From Alphaproteobacteria bacterium (GTDB lineage: Bacteria > Pseudomonadota > Alphaproteobacteria > Rhodobacterales > Rhodobacteraceae), in NCBI GenBank assembly GCA_030148665.1, contig JASBSZ010000034.1, positions 1 through 59,797 on the forward strand: DNA of 59,797 bases, given 5' to 3'. The position numbers and the translations under genes are program-made. Below the pieces are notes generated by a model. That model was given only the letters and a program-made list of their open reading frames with translations, was not told where the DNA came from and did not search any database. Below, one piece after another: positions 49,967 through 59,660 of this stretch. Numbering within the stretch: the stretch's first letter is position 1; the number at the start of each line of letters is the position of its first letter.

Positions 49967-49995
49967 GGGAATAATTTTCCGGCGGCGGCGTATTT
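49967..49995 (+). promoter_or_regulatory. Possible ECF-dependent promoter of the secreted protein gene
   Basis: GGGAATAA (49967-49974) and GTATTT (49990-49995), 15 bp apart, lie about 50 bp before the ATG at 50044. The GGGAATAA box resembles -35 elements of some ECF groups. This is a pattern guess only. Confidence 0.35.
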
Positions 49996-50043
49996 CCCAT
50001 GTGCATCACGCGCCCGATAACCATAACCGAAAGGGAACACACC

Positions 50044-50433
50044 ATGAAATTTGCGAAAATCGCCCTGCTTGCCGCCTTGCCGATGGGTTTCGGCCTTGCC
50101 GCCAATGCGGATGAGATCATGGCAACGGCTCAGCCCGCGGGCAAGAGCGTCACCATCGAATCCCTCACCATCACCGGCGATGGCTGGCTGGTGATCCACG
50201 CGATCAAGGATGGCAAGCCTGTCGTGCCGGGTTCGATCGGCCATGTCGCGGTCAAGGCCGGAACCGACAAGGATGTCGTCGTCCCGCTCGATGTCGCCAC
50301 CAAGCCGGGGCAAAAGGTGCTGGCCATGCTCCATGTGGATGCGGGCAAGAAGGGAGCATATGAATTCCCCGGCGCCGACCATCCGGTAAAGAAGAACGGC
50401 AAGCCCGTGGTCAGGCCGATCCCGATCAAGTAA
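50044..50433 (+). CDS. Secreted DUF7282-like protein divergent from the ECF sigma factor
   Basis: 129 aa from ATG 50044. Signal peptide MKFAKIALLAALPMGFGLAA cleaved near NADE. The mature part is a beta-sandwich-like domain: SLTITGDGWLVIHAIKDGKP, PGSIGHVAVKAGTDKDVVVP, GQKVLAMLHVDAGKKGAYEF. Function unknown. Its divergence from the sigma/anti-sigma operon suggests membership of the stress regulon. The upstream Met at 49999 is rejected because it would precede the signal peptide. Confidence 0.8.
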   Translation: MKFAKIALLAALPMGFGLAANADEIMATAQPAGKSVTIESLTITGDGWLVIHAIKDGKPVVPGSIGHVAVKAGTDKDVVVPLDVATKPGQKVLAMLHVDAGKKGAYEFPGADHPVKKNGKPVVRPIPIK

Positions 50434-50513
50434 TCGCAGACCATCCTGCGGATGCAGGGCCCGGCCCTCGTCACGCGGGGGCGGGGTCCTGTCATCGTTT
50501 CGACAAATCTGCC

Positions 50514-53500
50514 TCAGGCGGTCAGGCTGTCGGCCTCTTCGCTCAGGGGGTGGCTCAGATGTGGCAGCATCTCCTTGGGGCAGACCTGCAGGAAATGCCC
50601 GCGCTCGTCCTCCCAGTTCGCCAGGATGTGCTGTGCATGCGCGCTGCGGGTCTCGCGGACATGTTCACGGATCAGGGCGCGAAGCTCGCCCTCCCAGTGG
50701 CGCGAGGACAGCTTGTTGACGACCACGGATTCCATGTTGATGTGATCGACGGCCTTTCCGGCGGGATCATGGATATATGCCATACCCCCCGTCATGCCGG
50801 CGGCGAAATTCTTGCCGATCGTTCCCAGAATCACGGCAACCCCGCCGGTCATGTATTCGCATCCGTTCGAGCCACAGCCCTCGACGACCACGCGCGCGCC
50901 CGAGTTGCGCACCGCAAACCGCTCGCCGGCGCGGCCATTGGCAAACAGCTTGCCGGCGGTTGCACCGTAAAGAACGGTATTGCCGATGATCGTGTTGTCC
51001 TCGGGCACCAGCGGCGAGACCAGCGGCGGGCGCACGACAATGATACCGCCCGACAGGCCCTTGCCGACGTAATCGTTGGCGTCCCCCGAGACCTCGATCT
51101 TGAGGCCGGGCGCGGCAAAGGCACCCAGCGATTGCCCGGCCGAACCCGACAGCTTGATCGTCAGGTGATCGGGTTGCAGGTTGTTGCGCATGCCGAAGCG
51201 GCGCACGATATGGCTGGACGCGCGGGTGCCGATGGTGCGGTCGGTGTTGCGCACCGCGTAAGACAGCTGCATCTTTTCGCCGTCGTTAAAGAATCTCTCG
51301 GCGTCCTTGATGATTTCGGCATCCAGCGTATCGGGCACCTCCTGGCGCGGCTTCTTGCGGTCATAGGTGATGTTGTGCCCCTCATCGACCGACAGAAGCA
51401 TCGGGTTCAGGTCAAGGTCATCCAGATGGGCCGAACCACGGCTGACCTGGGTCAGCAGATCGGCACGGCCGATCACCTCGTCCAGGCTGCGGGCGCCGAT
51501 GCTGGCCAGGATCTCGCGCACCTCTTGGGCATAAAAAGTGATGAGATTCACAACCTTGTCGGCCGTTCCTGCGAATTTTCTGCGCAGACGTTCATCCTGC
51601 ACGCAGATGCCCACCGGGCAGGTGTTCGACTGGCACTGTCGCACCATGATGCAGCCCATCGCGATCAATGCGGCGGTACCGATGCCGAATTCCTCGGCCC
51701 CCATCATGGCGGCAATCACGATATCGCGCCCGGTGCGCAGCCCGCCATCGGTGCGCAAGGTTACGCGATCACGTAAATTATTAAGCGCAAGCACTTGATG
51801 TGCCTCGGTTAATCCCATTTCCCAAGGCAGGCCGGCATATTTGATACTGGTCGCCGGGCTGGCCCCGGTGCCGCCATTATGGCCGGAAATCAGGATCACA
51901 TCGGCCTTGGCCTTGGCGACACCGGCGGCAATCGTGCCGACACCGCTGGCGGCAACCAGTTTGACCGTTACCTTGGCTTTGGGGTTTATCTGCTTGAGAT
52001 CATAGATCAATTGCGCCAGATCTTCGATCGAATAGATGTCATGATGTGGCGGCGGACTGATCAATGTCACGCCGGGGGTCGAATGGCGCAGCCGGGCGAT
52101 CAGCTCGGTCACCTTGATGCCGGGCAGCTGGCCACCCTCGCCGGGCTTGGCGCCCTGGGCGACCTTGATCTCCAGCTCTTCGCAGTGGTTCAGATATTCA
52201 GCCGTCACGCCAAACCGGCCGCTGGCGACCTGCTTGATCTTGGCGCTGGGGTTGTCGCCATTGGGCTCTGGCGTGAAATGCGCCGGGTCTTCGCCGCCCT
52301 CGCCGCTGTCGGATTTCGCGCCGATGCGGTTCATGGCGATGTTCAGCGTCTTGTGCGCCTCGGGCGACAGCGCGCCAAGCGACATGCCGGGGGTGACGAA
52401 CCGCTTGCGGATGGCGGTGATGCTTTCGACCTCTTCCAGCGGGATCGGGTCAAGCTGCGGCTTGAAATCCAGCAGGTCGCGCAGATGGATCGGCGGGTTG
52501 GCCCGCATCCTGGCCGAGTATTTTTTCCACATATCATAGGATGCCTGATCGCAGGCCGACTGCAACAGATGCATGGCCTGTGCGTTCCAGGCATGTTTTT
52601 CGCCAGTGCGGCGCGCCTTGTAAAAGCCGCCGACGGGCAGCATCTCGGCCCCGTTCAGCCACCCCTTGGCGTGGATGCGCGAGATCTTGCGCTGAACACC
52701 AGAAACGCCAATACCCGAGATGCGGCTGTGCATGCCCGGAAAATATTCGGCGACCATTGAACGGCTCAGCCCGACGGCCTCGAAATTCAGGCCGCCGCGA
52801 TAACTGGAAATCACGGAAATGCCCATCTTGGACATGATTTTCAACAGGCCCTGATTGATGGCGCTGGCATAGCGTTCGACCGCGGCATCCAGCGGCCCCT
52901 CGATCAGGCCACGCGACACCCGGTCGGCAATCGAATCCTGTGCCAGATAGGCATTGACCGTGGTGGCTCCACAGCCGATCAGCACGGCAAAATAATGGGG
53001 GTCGATACATTCGGCCGAGCGCACGTTCAGCGAACAGAAGGTCCGCAGCCCCTTGCGTGTCAGGTGGGAATGTACCGCCGATGTCGCCAGGATCATCGGC
53101 ATGGGCACTTTGTCGGGATCCTGAAAATGGTCGGTCAGGATCAGGTGCATGGCCCCCGAACGCACCGCGTCCTCGGCTTCGGCGCGCAGCTTTTCAAGGG
53201 CCTGGCGCAGCGCGTCATCGCCGCCGCCCCGGACAAAGGTGCAATCCAGCTCGGCCACGTCACGACCGAAATATTTCAGCATTTCCTCGAACTTGGCGTT
53301 CGAGACAAAGGGGCTTTCCAGGGTCAGGATCTCGGTCTGCGTGTTGTCCTCGTCCAGCACGTTCTTGAGGTTGCCGAAACGGGTCTTGAGGCTCATCACC
53401 CGATATTCGCGCAGGCTGTCGATGGGCGGGTTGGTGACCTGGCTGAAATTCTGCCGGAAAAAGTGGGACAGCGGACGATACTGATCCGAAAGTACGGCCG

Positions 53501-55049
53501 ACGGCGTGTCGTCACCCATGCTGGCGATTGCCTCTTTCCCGTCCTCGGCCATGGGCTGCAGGATCTGTTCGAGCTCCTCGAGCGTATAACCCGCCGCTAT
53601 CTGGCGTTTGCGCAGCTCATCGCCGGAAAACAGCGCCCTTTCGGAAACATGCCCGGTTTCCTTTTCCAGATCGACGATGGATCCGACCCATTCGCCAAAC
53701 GGGCGCGAGGCCGCCAACTGATCCTTGAGCTCTCCGTCATGCAGCAGGCGGCCCTCCTGCATGTCAACGGCCAGCATCTGGCCGGGGCCCAGCGCGCCCT
53801 TTTCCACCACCGTGGCCTCGTCGGTGGCGACCATCCCGGCCTCGGAGCCCGCGATCACCAGCCCGTCGCCCGTCACTACATAGCGCATGGGCCGCAGGCC
53901 GTTGCGGTCGAGCCCGGCACAGACCCACCGGCCATCGGTCATGGCCAGCGCGGCGGGGCCGTCCCAGGGTTCCATCACGCTGTTGCAATAGGAATACATG
54001 TCCTGCCACGCCTTGGGCATTTCGGCGGTCGAGTTCGACCAGCTTTCGGGTACCAGCATGGTCTTTGCCATCGGCGCATTGCGGCCGGCACGTACCAGCA
54101 CCTCGAACACCGCATCCAGCGCGGCCGAGTCCGACGAACCCTGCGCGACGATCGGCTTGATATCCTCGGCATGGTCTCCGAACGCGTTGGACGCCATGCG
54201 AATCTCATGGCTTTTCATCCAGTTGAGGTTGCCTCTTAAAGTATTGATTTCACCATTATGGGCCAGCATGCGGAAAGGCTGGGCCAGCCACCACTGGGGA
54301 AAGGTGTTGGTGGAATAGCGCTGGTGATAAATGGCGAATGCGCTTTCGAACCGCTCGTCCTTGAGGTCGGGATAGAATTCGGCCACCTGTTCGGCCAGCA
54401 TCATGCCCTTGTAGATGATCGACCGGCAGGACAGCGAACAGATGTACAGGTCATGCACCTGTGCCGCGGCGGCCGCCTTTTCGATGCGCCGGCGGATGAC
54501 GTACAGCTCGCGCTCGAATGTTTCCTCGTCGGCGCCCTTGGCATTGCTGATGATGATCTGCTCGATCTCGGGCCGGGTCGCGTTGGCCTTTTCGCCCAGA
54601 CAGCCAACATCGACAGGCACGTGGCGCCAGCCATAGATGTGATAGCCCATGCGCAATATTTCAGATTCGACAATAGTGCGGCAGGTTTCCTGAGCCCCTG
54701 AATCGGTACGTGGCAGGAACACCTGCCCCACGGCGATCAACCTGTCCGTATCGGGCTCGTGCCCGGTCCGGCGGATCTGGTCGTAAAAGAACCTGACCGG
54801 GATCTGGACGTGAATCCCGGCGCCGTCGCCTGTCTTGCCGTCAGCATCGACTGCGCCGCGGTGCCAGACGGCCTTGAGCGCGTCGATCCCGTTTTGCACG
54901 ACCTTTCGCGAGGGCTTTCCATCGATCGAGACGACCAGACCCACACCGCACGAGGCATGCTCGTCCTCGGGGCGGTACATGCCCTGTTTCGCCACCAGAT
55001 CACGTCTGGCGCTATAGTCGGCAACCCAGTTCTTGTCGTATTTCGTCAT
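50514..55049 (-). CDS. gltB: Glutamate synthase large subunit
   Basis: 1511 aa from ATG 55049, with GGAGGAGCG upstream. Makes two glutamates from glutamine and 2-oxoglutarate. The glutaminase domain begins at Cys34 (HASCGVGL), exposed after propeptide removal; the central and FMN domains contain SDSGEGGEDPAHF and ISGHNGGTGASPATSIKYAG. The [3Fe-4S] ligands are in CQSNTCPVGIC, and the C-terminal beta-helix carries the repeated G-rich motif (NTVLYGATAGKLFANGRAGE). Works with the gltD product encoded upstream. Confidence 0.97.
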   Translation of the reverse strand: MTKYDKNWVADYSARRDLVAKQGMYRPEDEHASCGVGLVVSIDGKPSRKVVQNGIDALKAVWHRGAVDADGKTGDGAGIHVQIPVRFFYDQIRRTGHEPDTDRLIAVGQVFLPRTDSGAQETCRTIVESEILRMGYHIYGWRHVPVDVGCLGEKANATRPEIEQIIISNAKGADEETFERELYVIRRRIEKAAAAAQVHDLYICSLSCRSIIYKGMMLAEQVAEFYPDLKDERFESAFAIYHQRYSTNTFPQWWLAQPFRMLAHNGEINTLRGNLNWMKSHEIRMASNAFGDHAEDIKPIVAQGSSDSAALDAVFEVLVRAGRNAPMAKTMLVPESWSNSTAEMPKAWQDMYSYCNSVMEPWDGPAALAMTDGRWVCAGLDRNGLRPMRYVVTGDGLVIAGSEAGMVATDEATVVEKGALGPGQMLAVDMQEGRLLHDGELKDQLAASRPFGEWVGSIVDLEKETGHVSERALFSGDELRKRQIAAGYTLEELEQILQPMAEDGKEAIASMGDDTPSAVLSDQYRPLSHFFRQNFSQVTNPPIDSLREYRVMSLKTRFGNLKNVLDEDNTQTEILTLESPFVSNAKFEEMLKYFGRDVAELDCTFVRGGGDDALRQALEKLRAEAEDAVRSGAMHLILTDHFQDPDKVPMPMILATSAVHSHLTRKGLRTFCSLNVRSAECIDPHYFAVLIGCGATTVNAYLAQDSIADRVSRGLIEGPLDAAVERYASAINQGLLKIMSKMGISVISSYRGGLNFEAVGLSRSMVAEYFPGMHSRISGIGVSGVQRKISRIHAKGWLNGAEMLPVGGFYKARRTGEKHAWNAQAMHLLQSACDQASYDMWKKYSARMRANPPIHLRDLLDFKPQLDPIPLEEVESITAIRKRFVTPGMSLGALSPEAHKTLNIAMNRIGAKSDSGEGGEDPAHFTPEPNGDNPSAKIKQVASGRFGVTAEYLNHCEELEIKVAQGAKPGEGGQLPGIKVTELIARLRHSTPGVTLISPPPHHDIYSIEDLAQLIYDLKQINPKAKVTVKLVAASGVGTIAAGVAKAKADVILISGHNGGTGASPATSIKYAGLPWEMGLTEAHQVLALNNLRDRVTLRTDGGLRTGRDIVIAAMMGAEEFGIGTAALIAMGCIMVRQCQSNTCPVGICVQDERLRRKFAGTADKVVNLITFYAQEVREILASIGARSLDEVIGRADLLTQVSRGSAHLDDLDLNPMLLSVDEGHNITYDRKKPRQEVPDTLDAEIIKDAERFFNDGEKMQLSYAVRNTDRTIGTRASSHIVRRFGMRNNLQPDHLTIKLSGSAGQSLGAFAAPGLKIEVSGDANDYVGKGLSGGIIVVRPPLVSPLVPEDNTIIGNTVLYGATAGKLFANGRAGERFAVRNSGARVVVEGCGSNGCEYMTGGVAVILGTIGKNFAAGMTGGMAYIHDPAGKAVDHINMESVVVNKLSSRHWEGELRALIREHVRETRSAHAQHILANWEDERGHFLQVCPKEMLPHLSHPLSEEADSLTA

Positions 55050-55117
55050 CTTTACCGCTCCTCCGGGCGATGCGGCGGCGATTGTTGCCGCCGGTCTGTT
55101 CTGTTTCGCGAGGCTGC

Positions 55118-56554
55118 CTATTGGGCGGCCGCGCGGGATTCGCTGTTCAGCTGTTCCAGGATGCTGTCGGCGGCGGCCTGCCCGTCGGCGATGGCCCAGA
55201 CCACCAGCGAGGCCCCCCGCACGATATCGCCCACCGCATAGACGCCGGGCATGTCGGTGCGGAAAGTACGGAAATCGGCCTTGATCGTGCCCCAGCGGGT
55301 GACCGGCAGATCGGGCTCGCCCCACAGGGTGGGCAGATCCTCGGGTTGGAAACCCAGCGCCTTGACCACAAGGTCGGCCTTTTCGGTATAGGTCGAGCCT
55401 TCGATTTCCTCGGGGCTCTGCCGTCCCGTCACATCGGGCGGGCCCAGGCGCATGCGCGCGACCTTCACGCCGGTGACGTGGCTTTCACCCACAAATCCCT
55501 TTGGTGCCGTCAGCCAGACGAATTCGACGCCCTCTTCCTCGGCGTTGGCGGTTTCGCGCTTGCTGCCCGGCATGTTGGCGCGGTCGCGCCGATACAGGCA
55601 CTTGACCGATTTCGCGCCCTGACGGATGGCCGTCCGCACACAGTCCATCGCCGTGTCGCCACCCCCGATGACGACCACGTTCTTGCCTTCGGCCGACATT
55701 TCCCCCGATTCCATTTCTGGAACCTTGTCGCCGAAATTCAAACGGTTGGATGCTGTCAGGTAATCCAGTGCCTGAACAATACCGGGCAGGCCGGCGCCGG
55801 GCCCGCCTATGTCGCGCGCCTTGTACACCCCGGTTGCGATCAGCACGGCGTCGTGGCGGGCGCGGATGTCGGCAAAGGCGATGTCATCGCCCACATTGCA
55901 GTTCAGTCTGAACGTCACGCCACCATCGATCAGCTGCTGTACGCGTCGCTGAACGACGTGTTTTTCCAGCTTGAACGACGGAATGCCATAGGTCATCAGC
56001 CCGCCGGCCCGGTCATGGCGATCATAAACGGTCACCTGCACGCCTGCCCGGCGCAGGCGGTCGGCCGCGGCCAGCCCGCCGGGGCCTGCACCGATGATGC
56101 CAACGCTTTCCTGTCTGTCCACCTGGGGTGCGATGGGCTTGACCCAGCCCTTTTCCCAGGCGGTATCGGTCAGGTACTTTTCGATCGAGCCGATGGTCAC
56201 GGTTCCGTGGCCGGCCTGTTCGATCACGCAGTTGCCCTCGCACAGCCTGTCCTGCGGGCAGATGCGGCCGGTGATTTCGGGAAACGTGTTGGTTTCCTGG
56301 CTCAGAAGATAGCCCTCTTGCAGGCGGTCCTCGGCCGTCATCAGCAGCCAATCGGGAATGTTGTTGTGCAACGGACAATGCGCCTCGCAAAACGGTACAC
56401 CGCATTGCGAGCACCGGCTGGCCTGCTGTTGAGCCTTGGCGCGGGCGAATTCTGCGTAGATCTCGTTGAAATCCTTCTTGCGCTCGTCCGGGTCGCGCTT
56501 GGGCGGCATGTCGCGGCCGACCTCGACAAACTTCAACATCCACTGTTTTGGCAT
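55118..56554 (-). CDS. gltD: Glutamate synthase small subunit
   Basis: 478 aa. Passes electrons from NADPH through FAD and two [4Fe-4S] clusters to GltB. Cluster ligands: CSQCGVPFCEAHCP and CPQDRLCEGNC. FAD Rossmann motif GIIGAGPGGLAAADRLRRAG, NADPH motif VVVIGGGDTAMDCVRTAI. Begins MPKQWMLKFVEVGRDMPPKR, as in alphaproteobacterial GltD. It lies upstream of gltB with 68 bp between, an order opposite to the enteric gltBD. Confidence 0.96.
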   Translation of the reverse strand: MPKQWMLKFVEVGRDMPPKRDPDERKKDFNEIYAEFARAKAQQQASRCSQCGVPFCEAHCPLHNNIPDWLLMTAEDRLQEGYLLSQETNTFPEITGRICPQDRLCEGNCVIEQAGHGTVTIGSIEKYLTDTAWEKGWVKPIAPQVDRQESVGIIGAGPGGLAAADRLRRAGVQVTVYDRHDRAGGLMTYGIPSFKLEKHVVQRRVQQLIDGGVTFRLNCNVGDDIAFADIRARHDAVLIATGVYKARDIGGPGAGLPGIVQALDYLTASNRLNFGDKVPEMESGEMSAEGKNVVVIGGGDTAMDCVRTAIRQGAKSVKCLYRRDRANMPGSKRETANAEEEGVEFVWLTAPKGFVGESHVTGVKVARMRLGPPDVTGRQSPEEIEGSTYTEKADLVVKALGFQPEDLPTLWGEPDLPVTRWGTIKADFRTFRTDMPGVYAVGDIVRGASLVVWAIADGQAAADSILEQLNSESRAAAQ

Positions 56555-56714
56555 CTTGCTGCACCCTCAAATCCGTTTCGGTCCGGTGATATACCGGGTA
56601 CAGCGGGATTAAAAGTCAGTATTATTGACCTATCATGGATAGAATTGTCGCGTGGCCCTGTGTCGGCAAAGCATATTCCGATTATTATGTCAGTATAGCT
56701 TACCTATTGGCGGG

Positions 56715-57518
56715 TCACCCCAGCCACAGCCCGACCAGCGCAGCACCACCAATGATGATTCTCCACCAGCCGAACAGGGCATATCCGTGCCTGCTGATAT
56801 ACCCAAGCACCCATTTCACGACGATGACCCCGGAAATGAAGGCGGCCACGAAACCGATCGCGATCTCGTTCATCGCGCTGGCATCCAGAATATCCCAGCT
56901 CTTGTACAGGTCATAGACAAATGCGCCCAACATCGTGGGGATCGACAGAAAGAACGAGAATTCGGCCGCCGACCTCTTGTCGGCCCCCAGGAACATGGCC
57001 GCAACGATCGTCGCCCCTGACCGGGACACCCCCGGAACCATTGCCAGGGTCTGGGCAAACCCGATGGCCAGAGATGTCCCCAGGGGAAATCTGGTTGCGT
57101 CGTGCATCCGCGGTTTCAGGGGCAGCCTGTCAACGACCAGCAGGACAACCCCCCCGAGAACCAGCATGACGGCAATCAGCATCGGGGTTTCGAACAGCAC
57201 CTTCTTGATGAAATCATGCGCTAGCACCCCGATCACCACCGCCGGCAGAAAGGCAATCGTGACCGAATAGATGAAACGCCGCGATTGTGGGTCCTTGTGG
57301 GCGGTGCTGAACACCTGCCACAGCTTGGCCGCATAGACGGTGATCAGGGCCAGGATCGAGCCGAACTGAATCACCACCTCGAACGTCTTGCCGGCCGACT
57401 GGAACCCCAGGAAATGCCCTGCCAGCAAGAGGTGGCCCGTTGACGAAACGGGAATGAACTCGGTCAGCCCCTCGAGAACCCCGAGCAGCAGAGAAACGAC
57501 AATGGACTGATCTGTCAT
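56715..57518 (-). CDS. uppP: Undecaprenyl-diphosphatase
   Basis: 267 aa, polytopic. Recycles undecaprenyl pyrophosphate to the monophosphate carrier for peptidoglycan and polysaccharide synthesis; resistance to bacitracin when overproduced. Catalytic motifs: [19 protein letters not shown] near residue 15 and [19 protein letters not shown] near 160, with Glu and Arg at the membrane interface. Eight spans are expected. The gene is the downstream neighbour of the NDUFA9-like gene, 51 bp away. Confidence 0.95.
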   Translation of the reverse strand: MTDQSIVVSLLLGVLEGLTEFIPVSSTGHLLLAGHFLGFQSAGKTFEVVIQFGSILALITVYAAKLWQVFSTAHKDPQSRRFIYSVTIAFLPAVVIGVLAHDFIKKVLFETPMLIAVMLVLGGVVLLVVDRLPLKPRMHDATRFPLGTSLAIGFAQTLAMVPGVSRSGATIVAAMFLGADKRSAAEFSFFLSIPTMLGAFVYDLYKSWDILDASAMNEIAIGFVAAFISGVIVVKWVLGYISRHGYALFGWWRIIIGGAALVGLWLG

Positions 57519-57569
57519 CGGGGCCTTCCCTGTTTGAAATGTTTTTTACCTGCCGAAATATGCACCAGA

Positions 57570-58565
57570 TCAGACGTGCCGCAGCTTGTCGGCCGATTCC
57601 CTGATTGCCTCGTACTGGCCATGAGGGCGATAGACGTAAAGATAGGATTCCAGGATCCCCTCCATGACCGTGGGCTCGATCCCCAGATCCTCGAGCCCCG
57701 GAAACGCGCCGGACACGACATTGTCATGACGCAGCTGACGCACCTGGTCGCGGGTCAGTATGTTGTTGGTGAACAGACCCAGGCTGACCGCCTGCGCCAT
57801 GTCCAGGAACCAGGCGTTGATCCGGGCGATCCAGAACGGCCAGGACAGCACCAGACGACGGCGGCGGATCATGCGCAGCATCATTTCGACCAGGTCGCGG
57901 AACGTCCGGGTTTCCGAGCCCCCCAGCTCGTACACGCCGGGGGCCGCGCTGCCCTCGGCACCCATGACCGCGGCGGCGGCAACATCATCGACATAAACCG
58001 GCTGAAACCGCGTTCTGGCCCCGACCACCGGGATCACCGGCGACAGCATCGCCATCAGGCCGAAACGGTTGAAAAAACGATCCTCGGGCCCGAAGATGAC
58101 CGATGGCCGCAGGATCACCGCATCGGGAAATGCCGCGCGAACGGCCTCTTCTCCACGCGCCTTCGAGCGGGCATATTCGCTGTCCGATTCCGGGTCTGCC
58201 CCCAATGCCGAGACATGAACCAGCCGCGCAACCCCTTCCTGCGCCGCAATCCGGGCAATCCGGCCTGCCCCCTCGACATGAACGGCGTTGAATTGCTGGC
58301 GCCCGCTTTCCACAAGGATGCCGACACAGTTGACCACGACATCGGCCCCCTTGATCGCCGCCCTGGTTGATGCCTTGTCACGGATATTGGCGAGAATCGG
58401 CTCGACCTGGCCGACGGTGCCATAGGTGCGCACGAAAAGCGCCTCGTTCGGGCGTCTGACAGCGACCCGTACCCGCCAGCCCTGCTGGGCAAGGCGCCTG
58501 ACAATATAGCGGCCGACAAAGCCGGACCCGCCGAAAACCGTTGCTATTCTGGGTGCGCTGGACAT
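57570..58565 (-). CDS. NDUFA9-like NAD(P)-binding protein (complex I-associated type)
   Basis: 331 aa. Atypical SDR fold: TVFGGSGFVGRYIVRRLAQQ (dinucleotide site), GADVVVNCVGILVESGRQQF, VHVSALGADPESDSEYARSK with the YxxxK-like pair, AVILRPSVIFGPEDRFFNRF. Homologues of the mitochondrial complex I accessory subunit NDUFA9 occur in alphaproteobacteria, where the role is not settled. It is followed by uppP, a common local order. Confidence 0.88.
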   Translation of the reverse strand: MSSAPRIATVFGGSGFVGRYIVRRLAQQGWRVRVAVRRPNEALFVRTYGTVGQVEPILANIRDKASTRAAIKGADVVVNCVGILVESGRQQFNAVHVEGAGRIARIAAQEGVARLVHVSALGADPESDSEYARSKARGEEAVRAAFPDAVILRPSVIFGPEDRFFNRFGLMAMLSPVIPVVGARTRFQPVYVDDVAAAAVMGAEGSAAPGVYELGGSETRTFRDLVEMMLRMIRRRRLVLSWPFWIARINAWFLDMAQAVSLGLFTNNILTRDQVRQLRHDNVVSGAFPGLEDLGIEPTVMEGILESYLYVYRPHGQYEAIRESADKLRHV

Positions 58566-58708
58566 GGAACTCTCCTGTGAGTGCTGCCTGCAATCCCAAT
58601 AATCCCATGCGCGCGCGGGAACAAGTTTGAATTATCGCGACAAAGCGGACAACAGCCCGTTGACACCGCCGAATTCCCCGTTTACATCGCCTCTCACCGA
58701 CGACACCG

Positions 58709-58795
58709 GCCCAGGTGGCGGAATTGGTAGACGCGCTAGCTTCAGGTGCTAGTGTCCGTATGGACGTGGAGGTTCGAGTCCTCTCCTGGGCACCA
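58709..58795 (+). tRNA. tRNA-Leu (CAG)
   Basis: 87 nt with CCA and a long variable arm (TGTCCGTATGGACGT region). Acceptor GCCCAGG/CCTGGGC, anticodon stem CTAGC/GCTAG around TTCAGGT, anticodon CAG. GC content falls sharply directly after its 3' end, marking the junction of a mobile island. Confidence 0.95.
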
Positions 58796-58836
58796 TCAAC
58801 CTAAAATTGTCATTATATTTCAATTCGTTATCCCAC

Positions 58837-58883
58837 AAAAGTGGGACACTTTTATGAATAATTAGATTAAGTGGGACACTTTT
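58837..58883. repeat. Paired AAGTGGGACACTTTT repeats beside the integrase gene
   Basis: AAAAGTGGGACACTTTT (58837-58853) and AAGTGGGACACTTTT (58869-58883) are direct copies of a palindrome, with a TCCCAC/GTGGGA hairpin partly overlapping the first. They lie between tRNA-Leu and the integrase stop, where attachment-arm or excisionase sites are expected. The rest of 58796-58959 is AT-rich and gene-free. Confidence 0.65.
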
Positions 58884-58959
58884 GTTCTTGAAATGGTCTT
58901 GGCTTGACTGCTTCGATGCGAATTATTCGGATAGTAGCGCCCTCAAACTTCGACGATGG

Positions 58960-59660
58960 CTAGACCAACTTTTGCAATGCACTTTCGGCTCTGACTTTCT
59001 GTCGAGCTGATTTGGTGTAGCGAATTATTTCTTTCGATGTCCTGTGCCCAGTAATAGCCATGATTTCCTGCTCAGTGCATCCACTTTCGGCCAGTCTAGC
59101 TGCTGCTGACTTGCGTAGCCCGTGAACCGCACAATTCTTGGGTAAACCTGCTTCGTCACACCATTTTCGAAACCGATTGCCAAACCCTTCAGCCGTAAAG
59201 GGACGGCCGTATCCATTAACCAAAAAAGTCATCTGACCAATTGTTGAAGCGTCGATTATTTCCCGGAGTTTCGGGATAATGGGGATAGTTAAATGAACCG
59301 GGGATTTCTCCCGATTTTTGTGTTGTGTAAACTCAAGCCACTGTTGTCCCTGAATATTTTTGATGTGGACAGGACCAAGAGCAACAAGATCGGAACGTCT
59401 TTGCCCAGTATACAAAGCTAAGGCCAAAGCTAGTCTAGCTGTCGTTCCGATCGGGTGTTTCTCCTCGAATTGTGCAATCTCGTCCACTGTCCATGCGTGA
59501 AATCCGTCTGGGCTACCTTTGAGATACCCCACAACCGTGGCAGGGTTATTATTGTAGTCGTAATACTGAATCGCAAACTTGTAGACCTGCCGAACCGCCT
59601 TGAGCATATTATTGGCGGCTGCAGGACGATCCTTCATGGCATCACGTCTAACCCTTAGAT
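58960..59660 (-). pseudogene. Tyrosine integrase, 5' end replaced by an insertion sequence
   Basis: The open frame continues to 59688, but its first dozen or so codons come from the inserted element. Native sequence starts around RRDAMKDRPAAANNMLKAVR. The catalytic domain is complete: Arg in YTGQRRSDL, Lys in TQHKNREKS, HGLRKS (His and Arg), GHRTSKE (His) and Tyr in IIRYTKSARQ. About 150 N-terminal residues, including the arm-binding domain, are missing compared with usual island integrases of about 400 aa. It probably integrated the island at tRNA-Leu and is now inactive or altered. Confidence 0.82.
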
